Under the pieces are notes generated by a model. The model saw only the letters and a program-made list of their open reading frames with translations. It did not search any database and was not told the origin of the DNA. Of a stretch of DNA of 64,000 bases, positions 48,405 through 58,701 are shown one piece after another. Numbering within the stretch: the stretch's first letter is position 1; the number at the start of each line of letters is the position of its first letter. The stretch covers positions 58,874,250-58,938,249 of the forward strand of contig CM049318.1 in the NCBI GenBank assembly GCA_026874595.1. Direction: 5' to 3'. The position numbers and the translations under genes are program-made. This stretch comes from Sipunculus nudus. Taxonomy: Eukaryota > Annelida > Sipuncula > Golfingiida > Sipunculidae.

Positions 48405-48420
48405 TTTATCAACGTAGTTG
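48000..48420 (+). repeat. Interspersed repeat family T, copy 1, ending in a T43 run
   Basis: Shares with 54290-54665, in order, CGATATCTGAC, ATTAAAGGTAAT/AAATAAAGATAAT, GTGTTTATAA(T/C)ATGTGG followed by GGGGCCG, a CTGCCTCCGCAT/CTGCCTGCATG word and TTTATCAAC/TTTGTCAAC. At 48362-48403 it contains an uninterrupted run of about 42 T. The family is unidentified. Confidence 0.55.
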
Positions 48421-48920
48421 TGTTTACAAACACGTTGTTGATAAACAAGTTCGTATATCCTTCACGGAAGCGTTCTATGAACCTTTTTTATACCAGAATA
48501 ACCCGTAGATCATTAACATATACACAGATGAAGCTAAATATTAAATAAATTCTTTTTCAAAATTTGGGAGAATGGGCATCTTTTATTGTTGTACCTAGAA
48601 ACGTCAAAATAAAATTCCAGGTAGTGTGTCTTGGTAAGGCCTGCATGTGATCCTGAAATTAGGTCACATTGACCAAAGTTCTGATACATATTCGAATAAA
48701 ATATAGACATGCTTCGAGCCTCAAGACATTCAGACAGGGCACATATTGTAACAGTTGGACTTTGCAACTTCTTACTGCAATTCCATGAGGTCCTTATAAT
48801 TTGTCTCACTTCTTCGACTGAATTGTGAAAACAAATATTAAATAGGTAAAGCAATTTTCATAACCACCATACATTTTATCTACATTTCCATTAGTTCTAT
48901 TAGCTCACAAATGTATGTAT

Positions 48921-48922
48921 AT

Positions 48923-48985
<63 letters not shown>
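48921..48985. repeat. (TA)n microsatellite
   Basis: About 65 bases of TA with one GTA interruption. Confidence 0.95.
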
Positions 48986-48988
<3 letters not shown>

Positions 48989-49904
48989 AAAAAACTAATG
49001 TTTGGACGGCCATTGAAGACCTTTTTCGACTATATGTTGATAGGAATTTCCTCTTGTCTTTTGATAACCATGTACTGACCGGGCACAGATTACAAAAACA
49101 GTTAACCAACACGGTCGATTTAAGCTCGGATTATGCTAAACATTACTAAACATGCTAAAATTTACCAATAGAGTGTTTTTTTGTTTATCTGTGATAATGG
49201 CTAGAGCCAAGAAGGATTAGCTAAACCAGTGACTCTGAGCCATCTTCTGGGCCCAGTTTCATCTCTTCATGAATATTTATAGGACGCTCTTCGGCGTGAC
49301 CTACAAAAAATAAACTACAGGTGACGTCATGTAATATAAATATTAATGATCGCTCATTCTTGATATGGCGGCCACCTACCCAGGGTTAGAAAGCAGTCAT
49401 TTACATTCCTACACTCGTCCTTCTGACGACGCGGTGCCTTCAGAACCACAAATAATCAGGTATACCTAGACCAAAGTTCAATTCACTCACTTGCAACTGC
49501 CAAGGATTGCAGGATTTGAATTAACGTGTTGACATTGTTGAGGGGTGTCTGGACTCGATCTGGTTTTCGAATTTTTATCTCATCGTTAGGCCGCTCCAGT
49601 CCGCTGACGCAAATAATATATATTAAGTAAAAAAAGTGACCCCCAAAGTCATCCGTTGGAGCCAATATATATGATGTGTATAGAAACGGGCTGTGTCTGG
49701 ATCATGTCAGCGTGTACCAAGCGGGCGTCGGAGAGACGTATTCACACACCAAATATGTTAAATATAAGTAAAGTATTTTCTTCTGGCAATATTGTGGTGT
49801 TTGTCAATATTTTGTACTAAGTTTTATGTACATCTGCAGAATTCCTTTCCGGTTTCGGACTACATGACAGAGGCTTACACGCGATAATTCTGGCGTCAAC
49901 CAGG
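48986..49904. other. Intergenic DNA, nothing recognised
   Basis: Only a TGACGTCA palindrome at 49322-49329 stands out. A 60-codon minus frame at 49483-49665 has no recognisable product. Confidence 0.4.
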
Positions 49905-50160
49905 CTCGGTGTATCACTCCTGCGGGCCCTGGGTGTGTGTCAGCCCCATTGCTGGGTCATAACACCGTGGAACCCCCGAAAGGCGCACCAGTTTGTGTGT
50001 GAAACAGGATTGTTGGGCACAGTCACCCCATTAAGCCTGCAGAGCGCTCAACCAGGGTAGGGACCGACCGTGGAAAAACCTCATCGCCTCGGCTGATATT
50101 CGAACTCACGATCCCCCGGCTTTGAGTCCTGTGCTCTGCTCCTGAGCCACAGAAACCGCT
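49905..50160 (-). mobile_element. tRNA-derived SINE, copy 1
   Basis: On the minus strand the head reads TGTGGCTCAGGAGCAGAGCA (pol III A box, about 50152-50133) and GTGAGTTCGAATATC (B box, about 50109-50095), with normal tRNA-like spacing. It is followed by a body containing GCGATGAGGTTTTTCCACGG, TCGGTCCCTACC and GGGTTCCACGGTGTTATGAC. This head-plus-body plan is diagnostic of a tRNA-derived SINE. The tRNA acceptor stem is not preserved, so it is not a functional tRNA. The named SINE family was not identified. Confidence 0.75.
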
Positions 50161-50224
50161 TTTTACTCGCAGCCTTTGTCTTGATTCTAGATTCATTTGC
50201 AAAAATCATGAGTTCTGGTGAACA

Positions 50225-50400
50225 GCCACATGTGGACTGTGTTTACTCAAAACACAAAACCATAACAACTAGTAAAACAGGTGAACAGCAGAAAGTCGGT
50301 GTGTCAGATAATTTTGCTGGGGAAATGTTTGTATTCAGCCAAAATGAACTGAAAGCGTGAGATAATGCACATTTATTGCTTTAGCCAGGAGGAATGCGTT
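50225..50400 (+). repeat. Interspersed repeat family S, copy 1
   Basis: Shares GTGGACTGTGTTTAC, TTTTGCTGGG(G)AAA, a GTATTCAGCCAAAATGAACT-like word and a GATAATGCAC segment with 55675-55865, and more weakly with 58385-58520. Copies are collinear and diverged. Class unknown. Confidence 0.6.
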
Positions 50401-50439
50401 GATTCTCGTACTTGTGTTGTGTGTATGTGTGTTTGTGTG

Positions 50440-50715
50440 TATTTTTTCACAATATAACTCACGTAATCCTAAACGGAATCTCATGAAATTTTCAGGACAT
50501 CTCATGCATGGATCGATGAAGTATCGATTAGATTTACATGTGGATCCGGCACATGTTCCGGATCCGAGAACGTCGTCAGGGAATAGTCAGAAACGTACAT
50601 ATCTCTTATGAACGAATAAACCTGGGAATGTGGGTCTAATAGATGAATGGCGGAGGCATTCATTAGAATGCAGATTTTTAGTTGTATATCTTTATGTACC
50701 TTTATACCATATGAT
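50440..50715 (+). repeat. Interspersed repeat family R, copy 3
   Basis: Starts at AACTCACGTAATCCTAAACG, continues CTCATGAAATTTTCAGGAC, GATTAGATTTACATGTGGAT, CCGGCACATGTTCCGGATCC, CGTCGTCAGGGAATA, ATGAACGAATAAACCTGGGA and GGCGGAGGCATTCATTAG, ending near TTAGTTGTAT. A (GT)n tract precedes it, as for copy 4. Confidence 0.7.
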
Positions 50716-51008
50716 AAGCAGGCTCTCTTTAATAATCTGATATTGCCTTGAAGTCATTACATTGGAAAGTCCAATATAACTGTCGTAGACAGTTTTCGAA
50801 TCAAAAGATATTATGTGTGAAAAAAATGTGTTTGACACGGATGGTCCGTGAACAATGGATCTTCGATCGTCCGTCGAGGTCCGTACCTGTATCAGTGACA
50901 GTGTGACTCCTGGGATAATTAGTGTTGTTCTGATAGCAGAACGCTCTTAAAAGGAGGTGTGTTACTGGGTGCATAAAGCGGACCGAACTCTCTCGCTAGT
51001 GAAGCTTG

Positions 51009-51085
51009 CTTTTTCTAGCGAAGCGGATGGAACGCCGGACATGTGCGCCAGCCACATGGGTTCGAATACGGGATCGGCCCAGTAT
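51009..51085 (+). ncRNA. tRNA-like sequence (SINE head or pseudo-tRNA)
   Basis: TAGCGAAGCGGATGG (51016) fits a pol III A box, and GGGTTCGAATACGGG (51058) fits a B box, with tRNA-like spacing of about 42 bases. The acceptor and anticodon stems do not pair well. It is most likely the head of a second type of tRNA-derived SINE or a tRNA pseudogene, not a working tRNA. Confidence 0.4.
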
Positions 51086-51539
51086 TTTCCCCTGAGCAAT
51101 TTGTCTTCATAACAACATCTGCTTAATAAAACAACTGGAAAGTTCATAATGACCCTATCCAGGGAACTTGCTGCAGAATTAACTTTAAAGGCAGAATTGA
51201 TTTAAAATATATACAATAATCATTGGTAACACAAAACTCACAACATATAATATCAGATTATCGTATTTTTTCACTGATGATCTGCAGGTGGATAATTTCT
51301 TGCGTTATGTTATATGTATTGCAATGAGCTATAACATCTCACATTTCATTTTTTTATTTTCCAAGTTAATCGTAATTAATTTATATTGTTTATATATGTT
51401 TTTTTTTACATTTCCATAGCAATTATATTATTAATTTTATCCACAGTTTATTACATTCTGATTTATAAGATATGGATATTATTGATCAGCCCTGTAATGA
51501 AGATAGCATCCAAATGTTTCATTACTGAGGGAGGGAGTC

Positions 51540-51640
51540 TTTCCTGGTTTCACCGCTCATCGGCTAATACTCAAACTCACGACCTGTGCTCTGTTGAGTC
51601 CGGCGCTGCCTGGACGACAGAAGCCGGTAAAATGCAAGGG
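51540..51640 (-). mobile_element. tRNA-derived SINE, copy 2 (diverged fragment)
   Basis: The minus strand reads CTGTCGTCCAGGCAGCGC, CGGACTCAACAGAGCACAGG, TCGTGAGTTTGAGTATTAGC and CGATGAGCGGTGAAACCAGG. These align with the head and body start of the SINE at 49.9-50.2 kb (CTGTGGCTCAGGAGCAG, TCGTGAGTTCGAATATCAGC, CGATGAGG). The A box is degraded and the rest of the body is missing. Confidence 0.5.
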
Positions 51641-51721
51641 AAAGCTCTGAAGAGTGCCGTACAACGGTACGAAACTAATTAGTCAACACGATGCTTACAA
51701 TCGTTTGATTCCTTACACATG

Positions 51722-51726
<5 letters not shown>

Positions 51727-51782
<56 letters not shown>

Positions 51783-51867
51783 TGCTTTTTACCCATCAAC
51801 CACTAACCAAGAATTAGCGCCCCCCCCCCCTCCCACCGTCCTCAAATTTCTGGATCTGCCACTGTCA
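51727..51867 (-). mobile_element. (TA)n tract and CAGTGGCAGATCC-type MITE end
   Basis: TA alternation from about 51727 to 51782, then ATTAGCG, a C11 run and AATTTCTGGATCTGCCACTG. The complement is the same CAGTGGCGGATCCAGAAATT end seen at 44.4 kb. The partner end was not located. Confidence 0.45.
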
Positions 51868-52766
51868 ACACATATACCGTTCCAGTGTCTATATATAGAA
51901 TTACCTTGTCTCCATGTAGAGTCTACTTGTATGCTTGTTTCCAATATTATCAACGTTTGTGGCTCAAACAAATAAAAGAAAGTAAAATAAATTAAGATTC
52001 AAGATATGTATTAATTTACTCATAATACCAACACATATAGCTAACAGCGCTCTGGATATAAAGAAGCTTTGCTTTCCTCAAGTACCTAACAAACCTTATT
52101 AAGTAATGGCCAGGTATAATATACCAAACTGACAATTCAGCTACCCTTTAAAGCCAAGTTAATAATGCCAATTCAAGGGAGTATGAAAAAAACTGCAGTG
52201 TCTTGTGAAAGTACAAATAGTTCAAATAATAAATAAAAAGAGAAAAGTCTCGAAATATACCTATATATACTCTCCCATACTGATATATATATATATATTT
52301 AAATATATATATATATATATACAAATGTATATATATATTTATATATATACAAACATATGCACATACCTATGAGTTAAGCTGTAAGAATCAGCTGTAACAT
52401 TCTATTCGACAAATGAGAGATAGAGAACAAAAGCCACAAAAATCAATTAATAATTGATTATTGTTTCATATTTGACCTACCTACCACACCATCGGGAAAC
52501 GTGCTCCATAGAATTTTAGTGAATTTTTTAAAATTTTTTACCTAACATATTAATTGAGCATTACTTCATACACCTAACCAAAAGGTTAAGTTTAACACCA
52601 CTTTCAGAACTATTTGTGTTTCGTCTTTCTCTGACAGAACAGGAAAAAATATCTGTATAATATGTCTTCTGTTGTGGCGCACACATAACAATTTGTGATA
52701 GATTATTATTCATAATAAGAATAATGAAATAAAATTCATCGACAAAATAAATCAATTGGTACACCA

Positions 52767-52835
<69 letters not shown>

Positions 52836-52995
52836 CATCCTTATTTGTATAAACAAATTCTATATTGCTCTCCTCCTTTCTTTCCCTTAAAATCATATTT
52901 CATTCAGGATTGCCCGTGTCAGGCACAGCCTACAAGTGTTACTCTACGCATTAGTAGCCAGGACATTCACCGTATGGTATGTTAGTAGGTCCCTT
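51868..52995. other. Unassigned AT-rich DNA with two (TA)n tracts
   Basis: TA-rich tracts at about 52281-52350 and 52769-52831. The 111-codon minus frame spanning the second tract is not a gene. No other structure is recognised. Confidence 0.5.
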
Positions 52996-53590
52996 CAAGA
53001 TAAGATAAGATAAGATATAGTTTATTGCTATATAAGTTTAATAAAATCATCACATACAGAAGTATTTGGCTTGACTGGCTTGTTTAAACAAACACATTAA
53101 ACAATAAATAATAAAATAAAATTGTGTATAGAAAAAAAGACGTATGACTAAGAATGTTTGACTTGATTATTGTGCTGCAAGTGATATGTTTAATTCCCGA
53201 ACGGCTGACGCGTAAGTGCTGGTTTGAGTTCTTTTGGAATTGCCTGATAGCGACCTGTAGCGAACTCCCGAATTCATTTTTTTAAACAAATAGTGCGCCG
53301 GATGACTATAGTCTTCTATAATGTCGTTTGCTTTCTTCAACAATCGTGTTTGATTGGGAGTCAACTGTGGGTAAAGGAACCCCAATGATCCTCTCAGCTG
53401 TTCTAACTACCCTAGAAAGACGGTTACTTTCCTCGACCGTGATACTGCCTCCACATACAGTGACTGACAACGTCAGGACTCCCTGAATTACCGCCCGATA
53501 AAACTTTAATAAAATCGGTTGACTGAGCCCGAAATCTTTTAGGTTCCTTAGAAAGAATTAACGTTCTTGTGCCTTCTTTACGCAGTAATT
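52996..53590 (-). pseudogene. LINE 3' end with (TTATC)n tail
   Basis: The minus strand encodes RVVRTAERIIGVPLPTVDSQ near 53410-53350, then KKANDIIEDYSHPAHYLF followed by SGVRYRSLSGNSKRTQ (53330-53220). This matches the C-terminal tail of a widespread animal LINE ORF2. A frame change separates the two parts. After the ORF the minus strand runs to a (TTATC)n simple repeat at 53017-52997, a typical LINE 3' terminus. It is 5'-truncated and inactive. Confidence 0.8.
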
Positions 53591-53649
53591 TCATGTAATT
53601 TCAAAATCATGCTACTTCAATTTACGCAAAATTGGATGAACCCGCCTGT

Positions 53650-54160
53650 AAAAATTACAAATATTGCTTCCCAAACATTTAAAAAACACACTAGTCACTT
53701 CTAGATTAGACCATGGCATTTTACTACTGTATAGGTTGCCAGGTATCCTCATAATTGTTGACTGCAGCGTATTTAAAGTACTGCGGTCGTCGAATTCCGC
53801 CCATATTACCCCAATATTCAAACAACTGCACTGGCATCTAGGGGAATTTCGGATTCGGCACAAGACTATAAAGCATTGAACGGTATTTACGAGATCTTCT
53901 TGTTTATTATATTTCATCGAGGTCATTGCGCTGTACGAAAAAAAGATTTGTTAGCAACACCAACGGCCAAGACCGTAACATTCTGGGAGAAATGTTTAAG
54001 GATAGGCGCTCCGGCTCTGTTGGAACAGTTTACCTGACATCATAAAACGTGCCGATTCTTAAGTTACTTTAATCGCTTTCATAATCCCACTTATTTTATT
54101 CGTACTGTATTTGATCTGTTAAACGAACTAAATTTTATCAGTCTTATTCATTTTCATGAT
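53650..54160 (+). pseudogene. LINE fragment, CR1/L2-like ORF2 C-terminus
   Basis: The plus strand encodes LVTSRLDHGILLLYRLPGIL, then HITPIFKQLHWHLGEFRIRH, then a stretch ending SRSLRCTKKRF, and finally FKDRRSGSV/APALLEQ-like and LFRTVFDLLNELN-like pieces. This is the order of RT thumb to C-terminus in CR1/L2-type LINEs. Several frame changes and stops make it dead. It lies head-to-head with the minus-strand LINE fragment to its left. Confidence 0.75.
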
Positions 54161-54289
54161 TTTTTATTTTTTTACTGTAGTTTTTATTTTTTTATTGTAT
54201 AGCGTTTTACATATGAATCTAGATTTAGCGCTGCATAAACCCTGTCGATAATAATAGCTTATATCCGGGTCAGACGTTGGCAAATACCT

Positions 54290-54665
54290 ACTCTGTCCAA
54301 TTCCCATAGCATTACTTTTCTTGGCAAAAAGTCATATGAGCCCCAGGCACGAGATAAGCCGAGCTTAGCTTATGTCGATATCTGACTCTTAAATAAAGAT
54401 AATTCCTTGGATTTTTTTTATAAAAATAAGCGATAATGTAATTCGACGTTGCACAGACTACAAGTTTTCTTTTTATCAGTGTGTTTATAACATGTGGTGG
54501 GGGCCGACATCAGGGGCAAATCAAACGATCCAGAATATAGCAGCTAACAAAAATAACCTTTATATAATCTTATCATCATCAATAAACCAATGACCTTCCA
54601 ATTTCAACACGTGCAGTCAACCCCCTCTGCCTGCATGCTTTTTCTGTTTGTCAACATGGGCCCAT
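54290..54665 (+). repeat. Interspersed repeat family T, copy 2
   Basis: Diverged partner of 48000-48420, sharing TCGATATCTGACTCTTAAAT, GTGTGTTTATAACATGTGGT, GGGGGCCGACATC and TTTGTCAACATGGGCCC in the same order. It lacks the long T run. Confidence 0.5.
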
Positions 54666-55670
54666 ATACCATCACTAACAGCTTGTAGATTTTACCACCA
54701 TCAGAGGACATATTATCAAAGCAGGAATTAGCTATAGTTCATTAATACATATACAGAGGGACCCATTAATCACGTACATTCTGCAAATAAGGCAAGTGAA
54801 TCGCTACCTTTAAGGGCAGGTGAACGTATTACCAGCTGGCTTTGTTATTTTATGGAATATTACATCAAGAACATAGATTGAAGCAATACATGCTGCTTTT
54901 ATTGTTTTTTTTTAAAGCTGATCCTAATTGTGCAACAATACCTAGCTTTTGTTGGGATCTAGAATTTTTTGTCACAAAAGGTTTTTCTTTGGCTGACGTC
55001 ACGCGGATTTGACAGTTCTTAAAGGAATGCCGGCAGCTTTTAATAAATCACACAATTGTTTTTACCCCTTCAAGAAATAGTTTCGATTTATGCAAATCTA
55101 TATTGACATTTCATGGGCAAAGGTGTAATATAATAATATAATGGGAATTGGAATACGCTGATTGAACTGAAATGAAACCATACACTTTAACACAGAAAAC
55201 GGCGGTCTTTTGTTCCTTTTGGGAAGAAATAGAATTAGATATATGCTATCGTGAAAGTGAAAGGACACTTAATTCTTATATAATACATGCCAATTTCAGC
55301 TGAGCGTCATGGCCCATGGTCCACTTGTTTTACTATTTAAAGGGAACCAATCACCTATAAAGCATATTGAATTAACACGAAAAATATCTTCTTTCCTTTA
55401 AAATAAATTTATATCTGCCAAATTATTGCCTTGAAACCATTTGCTTATTCCTGTAAACTAGTGTTAAAAACAATGAACCTGGCACGATCAAAGGTGTCAA
55501 AATAAACAAAGTGCGTGGGACGCCGTGCATCGCTGAGACACAACATCTGCCAATCATGAGATGCCCTGACTGACTTGGTAAAAAAAATGTAATACATGTA
55601 CCCGCTGGCTGAAACATCGTGTGCTGCGGCTCACAATTGGACCTCCGGTCCCGCGGCCTTGTAATGGTAA
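54666..55670. other. Intergenic DNA, nothing recognised
   Basis: A TGACGTCA palindrome lies at 54994-55001. A 64-codon minus frame at 55423-55617 has no recognisable product. Confidence 0.4.
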
Positions 55671-55674
55671 ACAG

Positions 55675-55865
55675 TTACACGTGGACTGTGTTTACAATCA
55701 CGCAGAGTCATAATAAGGTTTTAAACAGCCATATGTGAGGTACTCAGGCTGTGTGCTGGGATGGTTTTGCTGGGAAACTTTTGTATAAAGCAAAATTGAA
55801 ATGATAGTGTGATAGAACATTCATAATATTGCCCCTGATTATGTCCCTTTAATGACACAAAAGAA
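55675..55865 (+). repeat. Interspersed repeat family S, copy 2
   Basis: Contains CACGTGGACTGTGTTTAC, GGTTTTGCTGGGAAACTTTT, AATGATAGTGTGATAGAACA, TAATATTGCCCCTGATTATG and TCCCTTTAATGA. It is the fullest of the three copies and is clearly related to 50225-50400 and 58385-58520. Confidence 0.6.
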
Positions 55866-56080
55866 CGTAACCTTTAGCCAATCAACTGATGACAGTAAAT
55901 GAAAGTTTGAAGGGCAGACGTTCTGTGCAGAAATGATCCGTACATCTACCCAAAGCAAAATTAATCACAAACCAGTGGCTGCCCGAGCGTCTTAAGAACT
56001 CACACACATATATATTTATATTTATACATTTACATATTATATATACATTTTTTTTAATTTGCCCTTAAGTGCTCGTTGCT

Positions 56081-56157
56081 CCCCCTCCCCCCCCCCCTCT
56101 CTCTCTCTATATATATATATATTTCTATATTTATATATATATATATATATATATATT
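56081..56157. repeat. C-run, (CT)n and (TA)n compound repeat
   Basis: C-rich tract, then CT, then TA with two TTT interruptions. Low complexity. Confidence 0.9.
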
Positions 56158-56280
56158 AAAGCCTCGCTTAACGACCCCCAACAGTTTAGCGACCACTTTT
56201 TCACGGTCCCAGTTTATTTGTATAAGACGACGCTTAGACCACATTCACTTAATTGAGGTCCTGTTGGCGGTCGTAATTTT
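56157..56280 (+). mobile_element. DNA-transposon terminus (GACCAC-rich end), second copy
   Basis: AAAGCCTCGCTTAACGACCC, GTTTAGCGACCACTTTTTCA, CGGTCCCAGTTTATTTG and GTCCTGTTGGCGGTCG resemble the complement of 8455-8635. It is sandwiched between two microsatellites, so the insertion borders are unclear. Confidence 0.45.
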
Positions 56281-56288
56281 TAAGTTTC

Positions 56289-56292
<4 letters not shown>

Positions 56293-56367
<75 letters not shown>

Positions 56368-56368
56368 C
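56293..56368. repeat. (CT)n(TA)n compound microsatellite
   Basis: About 31 bases of CT followed by about 45 of TA. Confidence 0.95.
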
Positions 56369-57006
56369 AGGACTTCAACCTATATGGTTGTTTCGTAAGG
56401 ACCCCGCACTGTAGGGCCTCACTGGCAAATGAACTTGAGTGGTTCACATGTTAAAATTATTGAATACCCGAGCTCAAGTGCAGTTAGCCAGTAGATTTTA
56501 GATCTGTGTTTGCATGTGTTCGCGAATTCGTTTCTTTTGTTTAGTGTTGACAATAGGGGCCTGTATATTACAAAGAACTTTTCTTTCACGCACAGATTAC
56601 AGGATTTGTTTGCTGAATATTTTTTAACCTTGCTTTTGATTTTCATTATAATCAGTGTGTTTCACATTGGCGTCTTCCTTTTTCCATGAGTGTTCACCGA
56701 GACTTGTGTGACAAGCATTTGCTCATCACGATTAAGGATATCGCATGGTCTTTCAAACGTTTGTCTCCCTTTATTACTTGCCCACATATAGAAATCATGG
56801 TCACCTATTAAGTATCCACTTACTCAAACCTTGGTCACACCTATATCCACTAAAGGAACACGTGCTGATCAACTCTGGTCAATATTTCTGCATCAATACA
56901 ATACTGGGCGTGACCAACAGTGACCAAAAGAAAGAAGCTTAAAACATACAACATTTGTGCCGGCTAATCACACTCCAATTGTTTCACAATTTTAGCTAGG
57001 CTGAAT
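56369..57006. other. Intergenic DNA, nothing recognised
   Basis: Short frames at 56419-56646 and 56745-56942 lack any recognisable feature. Confidence 0.45.
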
Positions 57007-57321
57007 TTAATCATGCTGAGCTATTGTTATAGGCCAATGTCCGTCGTCGTCTCCCTGAGAAAAAAGGGTTCTTTGGGGTTCTTTTAAGAACCCAGATGGT
57101 TCCGTCAAGAACCATGGTTCCTCCTGGAACTCTTTTTCCATTGTAAAAGTTTTTGTAGGTACAGATGAGGTTTCATACGGAAGCTCAGTGACAAACAGAT
57201 GTTCCAGTAACTGGAATGAAGGTAAACCGCCGGAGGATGTTATGGTCTCCCGACATTCTAAGATTGAATCATAATCGATCATATTTCTTAAGGTAAGACC
57301 TTGTTGTATTTGTTTATACAT
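57007..57321 (-). other. Unrecognised open frame, partly repeat-derived
   Basis: A 104-codon ATG frame ending GDDDGHWPITIAQHD. Its C-terminal half overlaps an inverted/tandem cluster of AAGAACC/GGTTCTT words (57060-57140), which resembles repeat DNA common in animal genomes. The N-terminal half (SILECRETITSSGGLPSFQL) has no match from memory. It could be an exon that absorbed a repeat, or chance. Confidence 0.2.
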
Positions 57322-57469
57322 GCATATTTAAGTATCTGTAGAAAATGTCTTAAATTGTCTTTGAATATTTGTTTGCAAATATTAATGTAATTTAATTGCC
57401 AGGCATTACTTTATAAATGGTTTTGTATAATGTTCAATGCATTAATAGTTTTGACTTTCAGTACAAAAA

Positions 57470-57649
57470 CCAGAAGGACATTCGAGGGGATTTTGTGAAC
57501 AAGCAATAATTAGAACCTTTTTATAATTTAAATAGACGGAGAACCAAACTTTGGCCCCTTTTACTTTCAAAATGCTTAGACTGAACTAATCTTCATCATA
57601 AGAGTGAGTGAAAAAAGCATTCCTCATATCCATTCCAATGAGATTGGAA
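57470..57649 (+). repeat. Left copy of duplicated flank of the minisatellite
   Basis: GGACATTC..GGATTTTGTGAACAAGCAAT through CCAATGAGATTGGAA. It recurs at 58524-58701 with few differences. Both copies precede a minisatellite block. Confidence 0.9.
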
Positions 57650-57769
57650 ATATGAACTGCCAATATATTGTTGTAAATATAAAAATGTATACTTCTAGAA
57701 TCGTGAAATAAAGATTGTTAGACATATTAAATTCCCAAACAACCTCTGGCTCGCGTACTGTTATATTCG

Positions 57770-58372
57770 CGAGAGAGAAAGAGAGAGAAATGCAACTCAG
57801 GGCTCTATTAATGTATGGGAGAGAGAGAAGAATCTGGGCCCTCCTGATGGATGGGGAGAGAGAGGAATATGCTCTAATAATGCATTGAGAGAGAGGAATC
57901 TGTGCTCTCGCGATGCACGATGTGAGAGAGGAAACCTGACTCTCCTGATGCATGAGGATAGGGAGTAATCTGGACTCTCCTGATGCAGGGAGACAGAGAG
58001 GAATCTGTGCTCCCGTGATGCTTCGGGATATAGAGTAAATCTGGGCTCTTCTGATAAATCCGAAGAGAGAGGAATCTGTGCTCTCCTGACACACGGGGAG
58101 AGAGAGAGGAATCTGTGCTCTCTTGACGGATGGGGAGAGAGAGTCATCTCGGCTCTCGTAATGCACTGGAAGAGAGAAGTATATCTGTGCTCTCCTGGTG
58201 CATTGGGAGAAAGAGGAATCTGTTCTCTCCTGATGCACGAGAAGACAGAGCAATCTGTTTCCCTCCTAATGCACGAGGAGAGAGAGGAATCTGTGCTCTA
58301 TTGATAGATGGGGAGAGAGATGAATCTGTGCTCTCCGAGTGCGTTGGGAGAGAGAGAGGAATCTGTGCCTTG
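57770..58372. repeat. Minisatellite array 1, ~30-36-bp unit
   Basis: The unit is GGAATCTGTGCTCTCCTGAT followed by GCATGGGGAGAGAGA, with lengths varying by a few bases. About 17 units. The minus strand is open for 209 codons, and shorter overlapping minus-strand frames are open too. They repeat words such as TDSSLSP, RRAQIPLS and REHRFLSL because successive unit lengths shift the frame. It is probably non-coding. Confidence 0.93.
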
Positions 58373-58384
58373 TGAACCATAACA

Positions 58385-58520
58385 AGAAATTAATCAGCTA
58401 AAATGGGATACTGAGACCGTTTGCTGGGATTGTTTTGCCTGGAAACATAGCTGAACTGATAGTGTGAAACACATAATATTGTTCCTGATTATGTCCCTTT
58501 AATTTGCACCTAATTTTGCC
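58385..58520 (+). repeat. Interspersed repeat family S, copy 3
   Basis: TTTGCTGGGATTGTTTTGCC, GAACTGATAGTGTGAAACAC and ATTGTTCCTGATTATGTCCC align with the copy at 55.7 kb. It lies between the two minisatellite blocks. Confidence 0.6.
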
Positions 58521-58523
58521 CCC

Positions 58524-58701
58524 AGGAGGACATTCCAGAGGATTTTGTGAACAAGCAATAATTAGGACTTGTTTATAATTTAAATAGACAGAGAACCAAT
58601 CTTTGGCCCCTTTTACTTTCAAAATGCTTAGACTGAATTATCCTTCATCATAAGAGAAAGTGAAAAAAGCATTCCTCATATCAATTCCAATGAGATTGGA
58701 A
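58524..58701 (+). repeat. Right copy of duplicated flank of the minisatellite
   Basis: Near-identical to 57470-57649, offset by about 1053 bases. It shows that flank plus array were duplicated together, after which family S sequence separates the blocks. Confidence 0.9.

Noticed and set aside
52561-52896. 111-codon minus-strand Tyr/Ile frame
   Set aside because: The centre is a (TA)n tract; the flanks have no recognisable domain.
56069-56398. 109-codon plus-strand frame
   Set aside because: Built from two compound microsatellites flanking a transposon end.
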